This document shows, piece after piece, positions 27,393 to 35,500 of a stretch of 64,000 bases of DNA. The stretch is from Bacteroidales bacterium (GTDB lineage Bacteria > Bacteroidota > Bacteroidia > Bacteroidales > Tenuifilaceae), in contig JACJXC010000004.1 of NCBI GenBank assembly GCA_020636835.1, forward strand, positions 124,001 through 188,000, given 5' to 3'. Position numbers and translations under genes: made by a program. The first letter of the stretch is position 1, and each line of letters begins with the position of its first letter. A model generated the notes under the pieces. That model was not told where the DNA came from. It saw nothing but the letters and a program-made list of their open reading frames with translations, and searched no databases.

Positions 27393-28088
27393 ATGAAAAC
27401 CATTGGTCTTATTGGAGGTATGAGCTGGGAGTCGTCCCTTGAGTACTACCGGATTATCAATCAAGAGGTCAAACATCGACTCGGAGGGTTACACTCCTCC
27501 AAAAGCCTAATGTACTCCGTGGAGTTTGATGAGATTCAGCACCTTCAACATATTGGCGATTGGGATTCGCTTACCCGAATAATGATTGATGCAGGGAAAA
27601 AACTTGAGAAAGGCGGTGCCGATTTCATAGTTATTTGTACCAACACCATGCACCGGATGTTTGAGGATGTACAGGCAAATGTTAGCATTCCGCTACTTCA
27701 CATCGCCGATGCCACGGCACAACGAATTAAAGCGAATGGAATAAATACCATTGCGCTACTGGGTACCAAATTCACCATGGAACAAGATTTTTACAAGGGA
27801 AGACTACTCAACAACCATGGTATAAACGTGATTATTCCCAACGAGGAGGATCGCAACACGGTTCATTCCATTATTTACAACGAACTATGCCAGGGACAAA
27901 TAAACCAGCCATCGAGGGAGCAATACATCAGAATAATTGAGAAATTGAAAGGCGAAGGCGCAGAGGGCGTTATTCTTGGATGCACCGAAATTCCTTTACT
28001 CATTAAACAGGCAGATGTTAGTATTCCTACGTTTGACACCACCAGGATACACGCCGAAATGGCAGTAACACTAGCCCTGAAGGCATAA
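27393..28088 (+). CDS. Aspartate/glutamate racemase family protein (YgeA type)
   Basis: 231 aa. The start IGLIGGMSWESSLEYYR is diagnostic of the YgeA-like branch. Both catalytic cysteines are present: C82 in ICTNTMH and C197 in LGCTEIPLL. It interconverts L/D amino acids, with broad specificity in characterised YgeA. It ends three bases before the convergent histidine kinase gene. Confidence 0.93.
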   Translation: MKTIGLIGGMSWESSLEYYRIINQEVKHRLGGLHSSKSLMYSVEFDEIQHLQHIGDWDSLTRIMIDAGKKLEKGGADFIVICTNTMHRMFEDVQANVSIPLLHIADATAQRIKANGINTIALLGTKFTMEQDFYKGRLLNNHGINVIIPNEEDRNTVHSIIYNELCQGQINQPSREQYIRIIEKLKGEGAEGVILGCTEIPLLIKQADVSIPTFDTTRIHAEMAVTLALKA

Positions 28089-28091
28089 TCG

Positions 28092-29465
28092 CTAAACCCG
28101 ATACGGTAAAGTAAAGTAGAAGACCGAACCCAACCCGACCTCGGACTCAACCCATATTCTACCACCCAGCAGCTCCACAAAGCCTTTGGCAATTGATAAA
28201 CCCAATCCTGTTCCTCCCAGCTTGCGGCTAACCTCGTTATTCTGCTGCCAGAAACTTTCGAAAATTTTTGATCGCGAAGTCCCCTCAATTCCAACTCCGC
28301 TATCCTTGACATAAAACTGTAACTCATCCTTAATTAAAGTGTAACCAAACTCCACAACCCCTTCGGAGGTAAATTTCAAGGCGTTTGATAAAAGGGAGGA
28401 AACAATCCGTTCGAGTTTGTGCCCATCAGTAACAATCTCGGCTTGCCTATCGGGCAGAGGAAAATGTATGCTTAACATAATACGATTACCCTCAATTTGA
28501 GAATTAAATTGTTCGTATATCGCTTGCAAAATACTATTCACATTAACCCGTTGCATCTCCACCTTTTGCTGCTTGGTTTCGAGCGACGAAATGGTAATTA
28601 TATCCGAAACAACGGATAGCAGTTTGCCCGAACTGCTAATTATCAGAGATGTAAACCGTTTCCGTTTCTCCTCAGTTAAATCGGGCATATTGAGCATATT
28701 GGAAAAACCCTCGATGGCGTTGAGCGGCGTTCGGATTTCGTGCGACACATTCTGCAGGAATGCTGTTTTCAGGCGATTGCTCTCCTCTGCCTTTTCGAGG
28801 GCAAGCACATACTCCTGATTCAAATCCCGAAGTGTATCGTTCTGCAATTCGAGCTTCACCTTGGCCACCTCTAACGCCTCATGCTCCATTTGATAATCCG
28901 CAATTTTTTGTTTTAAGGCATCAATATTGCTAGTAAAAAAATCGTTATACATGCCAATTGTAGCAATGGATACGCTAAAAATAAAGATGAAAGCCAACAT
29001 ATAGCTTATCCACGACAAAAAATTAGAATTATAACTATTCAGGTCGGCTTGCAAAGTAACAAATCCATACGAATGCAGTAATGCCGCAATTACGATACCG
29101 ACAACTGCTAAAACCAATGCGATAATCCCATACCTCCGCCCTAGAATTACAGAATTGATAATCACCACAAAAACATAGAAGAACAGCGCAGAGGCCAAAC
29201 CAAAATACAACGACCCAACAAAACTAAAAAGGTAGTATATAAACGAAAAAGCGAATACCTTTTGCAACACCGAGAGTTTTTGCCGGAACAAATACAACAA
29301 TGTGATTAAAATGGCAAAGGCAATATGGAAATAGAATAACGAGATCCACCCAAAAAGGCTTATCCGGATTAATGATGCTACCAGCAAAGGGTATGCAAAA
29401 AAAATTGCATATAGTATTGATTTATCGATGAGTTTATTTTGAATTGACTGCAACTGAATTTCCAT
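28092..29465 (-). CDS. Membrane-bound sensor histidine kinase
   Basis: 457 aa. The N-terminal 175 residues hold about six TM segments, followed by a coiled coil (about 180-225). The HisKA domain carries the phosphoacceptor H242 in NVSHEIRTPLN, and the HATPase domain has an N-box near LLSNALKFT, G1 VKDSGVGIE and G2 GGTGLGLSIAKGF. There is no receiver domain and no response-regulator gene adjacent, so it is an orphan kinase. The sensed signal is unknown; the integral membrane sensor lacks a periplasmic domain. Confidence 0.92.
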   Translation of the reverse strand: MEIQLQSIQNKLIDKSILYAIFFAYPLLVASLIRISLFGWISLFYFHIAFAILITLLYLFRQKLSVLQKVFAFSFIYYLFSFVGSLYFGLASALFFYVFVVIINSVILGRRYGIIALVLAVVGIVIAALLHSYGFVTLQADLNSYNSNFLSWISYMLAFIFIFSVSIATIGMYNDFFTSNIDALKQKIADYQMEHEALEVAKVKLELQNDTLRDLNQEYVLALEKAEESNRLKTAFLQNVSHEIRTPLNAIEGFSNMLNMPDLTEEKRKRFTSLIISSSGKLLSVVSDIITISSLETKQQKVEMQRVNVNSILQAIYEQFNSQIEGNRIMLSIHFPLPDRQAEIVTDGHKLERIVSSLLSNALKFTSEGVVEFGYTLIKDELQFYVKDSGVGIEGTSRSKIFESFWQQNNEVSRKLGGTGLGLSIAKGFVELLGGRIWVESEVGLGSVFYFTLPYRV

Positions 29466-29606
29466 GACTCAATCTATATGTGCACAAAAGCATCAACACA
29501 GATAAAGTTAAACCAAAAAAACGGAATAGCAAAAAGGACGCAAACAAATTACAACAAACTAACAACCAGTATCTAACAAAAACAACCGCAAACTAAAACA
29601 GTTGGA

Positions 29607-31937
29607 TTAATCGCCAATTATCCGAATTCGTTTTTGCAACACCTCGCCATCATCGTCAACGAGGGTAAGGATGTAGTTGCCGGGCAAGGGCGATACAGGC
29701 ATTTCGTGAATTCCACGGGTTTCTCCCAGAAAGGTATCGTTTAAATGCCAGTAAATTCGGGCTGCCGGATTCCGATGCGCTGCCCTCCAAATACTCTGAC
29801 CCTTAACCCCTTTTGCCTCGCGGGGAATATAAATATCAGTTCCGGGATATGGGTATATTAGCGCAATGTTCGGTATTTTATCAGCAGCCTCGGCACAGCC
29901 CTTACGGTACGGAGGCAACATACGGTAATCGGCATGAGCCTTAGAATAGAACCACTCCTGAGCCGGAGGTAAAACAAACCAGCAGGTCTCCACCATCTCG
30001 TCCGAAGGAGCACATCCATGCGATAGTCGGAAACGCTGACTTTTATCAACATAAATTCTATGATGATAAGAGCAGGGCAGCGTGCGGGTCTTAACCAACG
30101 GTACACATTGACGAACGGTATCGAAACAATTAGCAGAGGCCATCAACCCGCTTTGCTTACAAGTAATCACCGTTTTCAGATCGAACCAAGGGGCTGCAAA
30201 CCAATTATCAACCGGCAACAACGAGAATATATCGAACATAACAGGGGCTGCCGCCGCAACACCAATCAGATCGGCCCGTCCCTCCCCATCGGCATTACCA
30301 ACCCAAACGGCCACGGTATAGCCTGGAGTAACGCCAATTGCCCAAGCATCACGGAATCCATAACTCGTCCCAGTTTTCCATGCAATGCGCTGCGAAGCAA
30401 TAAAATGCCGCCACGATCCGTCCTCGCCCGGGCGACTAGCCTGTGTTAACGCCTCGAGGGTTAAGTATGCCGCCCCAGATCCTATTGCATCACAATTGAA
30501 CATCGGCTTAACACTAACAGTACTATCGAGCCGATACCTCAGCGCAGAATGTCCTCCACGGACACATCCGGTCTTGTTAGCCAGAGCGGAATAGATGCCG
30601 GCAAGTTCCCACATGCTAGCCTCGGCACCTCCCAGAATTATTGACAGCCCGTAATGACTTGGGGATTTATCCAAACTGAGAAGCCCCATCTGCCGGAGGT
30701 TATTATGAAACTTATCGACCCCGTATTGTTTAAGCAGATTCACGGAAGGAACGTTGAGCGAACGGGACAAGATCTCGTTGGCCGACACCATCCCCTCGAA
30801 CGTTTTACTAAAATTTTGGGGTGCAAAACCTGCGAATGCCACCGGAATATCGTTTACCAACTGACGAGGCAGGAGCAATCCCTCGTTCAGCATAAAACCA
30901 TACAGGAAAGGTTTTAGCAAACTACCATAGCTCCGCTTAGACCTAATAATATCGACCCGCGATGAGTTTTCGGGTTTGTCGGAAAGTATATTCCCGATAT
31001 AAACCAGCACCTCGCCTGTACGATTATCAACAACCATGGCAGCCATATTCCGAATGCCATTGGCCATAAAATGCCGATGGTATCGCATCGCTATACGGTT
31101 CGAATTTTCGTGCAACCGCCTATTAATTGAAGACTGCACCACTTTACCCTTTAGCCCATCGTGAATGCAGCGGGTAAGCAGATGGGTAGCATCCTGGGGC
31201 AAACGCCCCGCCGGATTAGGCGGTGGTTCAAGCAAAGCCAACCGGTGCGTTTCAGCATCGATATACCCCTCATTTTTAAGTTTTGTTAGCAGGCGGTTAC
31301 GCTTAGCAATGAGTTGATCCTGATTCCGACCAGGAAATATAAGCCCAGGCGCATTGGGCAGAATAGCCAACGTTGCCGACTCGGCCCAGCTAAGATTATC
31401 GGGACTTGTGCCAAAGTATCGCCAAGCAGCAGCATCGAGCCCCACCACGTTACCTCCAAACGGGGCATGCGAGGCATACTTAGCAAGAATGGTGCGTTTG
31501 GAATATGACAGTTCGGTTCTAATGGCCAAAAAAATCTCAATAATCTTCTCGTAGAAGGTTCGGGGTTTGCCCCGACGCGACAAGCGCACCAATTGCATGG
31601 TGATAGTGCTTGCCCCGCTAACAACACTTCGAGCCTGAATATTCTGTTTAGCAGCACGCACAACGGAAACAGGATTCACTCCAAAATGATATTTAAAGTA
31701 AGCATCCTCGAACTGGGTTAGGCAAATGGCGAATTTCTCCGGCACAGTATCCACCTCGGGAAACTGCCACATCCCCTCGTCCGAAACAGTTGCGGAAAGG
31801 AGTTGTCCATCCCGATCGAGCAAAACTGTAGATGTGGTATTCTTAAATTTTACAGGCGGAATCAACAAAAAAGCCAGCAGGAGCAAAACCCCTACCAGCA
31901 ATATTTTGTGTTTAGTCTTGATGTTTTTGAAAGGCAT
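29607..31937 (-). CDS. pbpC: Penicillin-binding protein 1C
   Basis: 776 aa bifunctional class A PBP. After an N-terminal TM (about 10-28) comes the GT51 glycosyltransferase with ED-x-x-F-x-x-H-x-GV (near residue 73) and SGASTITMQ. The transpeptidase domain has S-L-L-K (YGSLLKPF), S-L-N (SRSLNVPSVN) and KTG (AWKTGTSYG). The C-terminal BiPBP_C-type domain (about 680-776) is specific for PBP1C. It partners functionally with the alpha-2-macroglobulin lipoprotein encoded upstream, here separated by a transposase gene. Confidence 0.95.
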   Translation of the reverse strand: MPFKNIKTKHKILLVGVLLLLAFLLIPPVKFKNTTSTVLLDRDGQLLSATVSDEGMWQFPEVDTVPEKFAICLTQFEDAYFKYHFGVNPVSVVRAAKQNIQARSVVSGASTITMQLVRLSRRGKPRTFYEKIIEIFLAIRTELSYSKRTILAKYASHAPFGGNVVGLDAAAWRYFGTSPDNLSWAESATLAILPNAPGLIFPGRNQDQLIAKRNRLLTKLKNEGYIDAETHRLALLEPPPNPAGRLPQDATHLLTRCIHDGLKGKVVQSSINRRLHENSNRIAMRYHRHFMANGIRNMAAMVVDNRTGEVLVYIGNILSDKPENSSRVDIIRSKRSYGSLLKPFLYGFMLNEGLLLPRQLVNDIPVAFAGFAPQNFSKTFEGMVSANEILSRSLNVPSVNLLKQYGVDKFHNNLRQMGLLSLDKSPSHYGLSIILGGAEASMWELAGIYSALANKTGCVRGGHSALRYRLDSTVSVKPMFNCDAIGSGAAYLTLEALTQASRPGEDGSWRHFIASQRIAWKTGTSYGFRDAWAIGVTPGYTVAVWVGNADGEGRADLIGVAAAAPVMFDIFSLLPVDNWFAAPWFDLKTVITCKQSGLMASANCFDTVRQCVPLVKTRTLPCSYHHRIYVDKSQRFRLSHGCAPSDEMVETCWFVLPPAQEWFYSKAHADYRMLPPYRKGCAEAADKIPNIALIYPYPGTDIYIPREAKGVKGQSIWRAAHRNPAARIYWHLNDTFLGETRGIHEMPVSPLPGNYILTLVDDDGEVLQKRIRIIGD

Positions 31938-31967
31938 TCCTACAAATATTCTTGACCCTAAACCAAA

Positions 31968-32405
31968 TTAGATATTGTTTTGTGCATTATGTAAATTGAT
32001 GAGTTCATCGGACTCGGCTTGAACCGAGCGTTTTTGATGATGTTGTTTTTGGTTTGCAATGTATTCGTAAACTCTATCAACAACCGATTCGCTTACAGAG
32101 AAAGCCGCATATCCAGTCTGCCACGCAAATTTATCAATTAAATTGCTTTGTTGATTAATGAAATGTGAACTACTTCCTTTAATCTGCTTTATAATTTCTG
32201 CAGTTGTTTTCATTGGGTTTAACAAAAATAAGCAATGAACATGGTCAAACATCCCATTTATAATTCTCACAGGGCAACCCAATTCCTTGAATTGTTCAAC
32301 GATAAATGGATATAATACCTTTTCCACATTAGAATTTATTAAAGGCAAACGCTCCTTGGTTGACCAAATGGCGTGTATCCAAATTCTATTGTATGAATGG
32401 GGCAT
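31968..32405 (-). CDS. IS200-like / REP-associated (RAYT-type) Y1 transposase
   Basis: 145 aa HUH single-strand transposase. The HUH motif is F-D-H-V-H-C (near residues 69-74), and the candidate catalytic Tyr lies in RVYEYIANQKQHH (about 113). The WQTGYAAFSVS block is typical of the Bacteroidota group. It is complete, so may be active. It lies between pbpC and the A2M gene, and the upstream side carries two palindromes, which fits a REP-associated or IS200-type end structure. Confidence 0.88.
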   Translation of the reverse strand: MPHSYNRIWIHAIWSTKERLPLINSNVEKVLYPFIVEQFKELGCPVRIINGMFDHVHCLFLLNPMKTTAEIIKQIKGSSSHFINQQSNLIDKFAWQTGYAAFSVSESVVDRVYEYIANQKQHHQKRSVQAESDELINLHNAQNNI

Positions 32406-32428
32406 TTTTAACTTATTTGTGATTTATT

Positions 32429-32446
32429 AAACCGTTAAAACGGTTT
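32429..32446. repeat. Palindrome upstream of the transposase
   Basis: AAACCGTT and AACGGTTT form a perfect stem around AA, 24 bases upstream of the transposase start. Possible single-strand transposon end hairpin. Confidence 0.65.
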
Positions 32447-32468
32447 TCAATCGATTAATGTATATCTA

Positions 32469-32510
32469 TAGCCCACGGTTTAAGCCGTGGGCTAGGATTA
32501 ATCCGTGGGC
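32469..32510. repeat. REP-type palindrome (CCCACGG family) with partial third arm
   Basis: TAGCCCACGGTTT pairs with AAGCCGTGGGCTA with one G-T position, followed by GGATTAATCC and another CGTGGGC. The GTGGGCTA hairpin type is common near Y1 transposases of this phylum. It marks the probable right edge of the inserted element. Confidence 0.7.
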
Positions 32511-32554
32511 ATTTGGTGTAACATTTTTTAAATGGATTTATCCATTTTAAACAT

Positions 32555-35500
32555 CTATTCCACAACCACCCAGCCGCCCTTCTGCGATGCGGCAATGGTA
32601 TTATCGTACATTGCCTCGCAGTATGGGCCGGGCATATAGTACCTACCAGCGTAAGTTGCGGTTAACTTCAGCTTAAAGGTTTTGCTGGCATGAGGCTTAA
32701 GGCTGAAATAGGTAATAACCCGATCGTCGCGAATATCCTGATAGTCGAACTGCTCATCGGATTGATTTGCCGACTCCTCGAAACGCGCATTCTGAATTTC
32801 CCATCCCGATGGGAAAATCTGCGTTAAGGCCATCTCCTTCAGCTCGCCCCTGATTCCCGGATTGCTAATAGTTACCCTGCAGGTAAAGTCGGTTCCTTTG
32901 GTCAAACTCAAAGGATTCAGGGTACGCCCATCGCTACTGAGGTAATCAACCGCCATCCGAATATCATTCTCGAACGACACCTCGTCGCCCTGCTCGGGGA
33001 TCCCCTTAAGAACAACACTCGCATAAACAGCATTCTTCGCCGAATTACTGAGTTCGATGGTATTGCGACCATCAACAATTCCGAGCTGGTTGCGGGCAAC
33101 AGGCTTCTCGCTCGACATGGATTTGGCGCTGCCATTTAAACTGTACTTCAACTTAACATTGTCGCCCTTACCCTTCTCAATACTCATCCGCGATAGGGAC
33201 ATAAGCGCAACAGCAGTCTCCTGAGTACTCATCCATACGTTGCTCGACAAGGCCTTGCTCAACTCAATGGCCACCGGGTAGGCCTTGGCATCCTGCTTCA
33301 GCAACAGCAGCGTTTCGAGCACAATACCCTTATCGCGATTAGCCGAGCCGTAGGTATAGCTTAGTTCGCGGTAACTACCCACCGATAACGGAACATTCTC
33401 CACAATAGCCAACGCGGTTTCGGTTTGACCAATCAACGCATAAGCCGCAGCCAAACGCATTTTAGCCACCATGCCGAGTTCGTGCTCCTTCATCTTATTC
33501 ATTGCGCCAACCTCAGCCTTTTTGGCCAAAGCCAAGGTGTACAGACGGTAAGCCTGCATCAACTCATCGCTGCCATGCCTATCGTTACGATGCGAGAAAC
33601 TTCTTGCAGCTTTACGCTGATAGTTGATCCAATTAGAGATCATCCCCTGCGGAATTGCATACCCCCGCTCCCTGGCCTCCAGGAGAAAATGCCCCACATA
33701 GCTAGTACTCCAATCGTCGCCGTACATGTACGAAGGCCAATAGCGGAAACTGCCATCGGTATTCTGCATCCGCGAGAGCTTACGTATTGCCTCGGCAATA
33801 AAATAGTTGGAATTCTCCTGCTGATCCTTCGACAATTCCACCAGTTCGCCAAGGAATATTTGCGGAAAAACGGCCGAAGTGGTTTGCTCAACACATCCGT
33901 GCGGATAGTGGATAAGATCATCGAGGCGCTTCTTCAGGTTTAAAGGAGGCATAACCGAAGCCTCAAGGAAAGCCTGATTGGTACCGGGAACACCCAGCGC
34001 GCTAAAATCGAAACTCAACTTGCCCCCAGCAGGCACCAAGGTATCGATACTACGGGTTACCTCCGATATAGGGTTACGCACCAGAATATCGATGGTTTGG
34101 GTCGATTTAATCCCATTCCCCTCGGCAATCACCTCAACTTTTGCGGGGCCAACCTTGTTCTCGACCATGTACTCGAAGAAAACCATCTTATCGCCAGGCT
34201 TCGAGAACTTCAAAACCTGCTCATTGCTGCCCTTAACTTTCAAGTTCGGAGAGGTTCTAACGGTTACCTTAACCTTTTTCATATCGTCGGACATGGTGAA
34301 CACGTTTACCGGAAGCTTAATAACCTCCTGTGGGCCCAACACTCTAGGCAGGGTAGCCATGACCATAAGATCGTTTTTAACCGGACAGGCCTTCTCGGCA
34401 CAACCATAAGCCCCATCGGCCGCGGCAACCACCATAAACCGGACGCTACCAACATAGTTGCTCATGGCAAATTTTATTTTCCGGCTTTTACCCTTCTCTA
34501 GCGCGTAAGGGCCAAAGAAACGCACAACGGGCTTAAACCGCATGGATTGATCCCCCTCGTTGGGTTTCAAATCGCCGTCGCCACCAATAGAAATCAGCCG
34601 CTCAAGCTTTCCGCCATAAGCACCAATAACATCGTTGTACAAATCCCAGGTTTTAACCCCAATGGCCTCGCGGGCATAGAACACCGAGTGCGGATCGGGC
34701 GTTTGAAAACGGTTAATATCGAGCAAACCCTCATCAACCATAGCCAGGGTAAAATTCATCCTTTTACCGTTTTTCTCCTTAACGGTAACCTCCACCATTT
34801 TCTCCGATTTCAACTCATCGGGCACCACAATTATGGGTTGAAGTATGGTTGCCGGATTAGTAACCTCAATTTTTGTAATTCCATAGAGCCGAATGGGCAA
34901 ATCGTTGGCTCTATCCTTATGGGGTTGAACAAGCGTTACGTGCAGATAGGCATTGGGAGTCATCTCCTCGGTAGCCTCAATGTCCACCACATTGGTAGCC
35001 TCGGGCACATCAACCCAATAGGCCTTAATAACGCGCGAACCATTCTCGATGCTGATTAGCGCCCGGGCATTTTCGGCTCCCGGGATGGTAAGTTTAAACT
35101 CGTCGCCCACATTGCAAACCGACTTATTGGCCGCAATAGCCAAAACGCTGGCGCCACCAGGGCGGTTAGCCTGCGACCGGCCGGAATCGTAGGGCCAATC
35201 GAAATAAACCACCGAGCCGGCGCTATTCCCATTGTCCTTATTGGTAATTTTCATGTAAAAGCGCCCCCACTCAGGGTAATCGACCCTAAGCTTAACGCGA
35301 GCTTTCCCGTTAACCGTACTAAAGCGCTCACGCTTAATTAACCTATCGTAGCTCTGATTCACATAGCTTGCATCGCCAGTTTCGGACTGTTGCCACCACC
35401 AACGCCACTCCAGCTTGTAAAGTTCCAGCTCGAGGTTTGAACAGCTAACAGCCTTACCGGCAGTATTAACCGTTACTACACTCACCTCCTGATCCTTCCC

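Noticed and set aside
34547..35059. 170-codon open frame antisense to the A2M gene
   Set aside because: No family feature; the frame is open because of the codon bias of the long gene on the other strand. The same applies to the antisense frames at 33425, 36755 and 11662.
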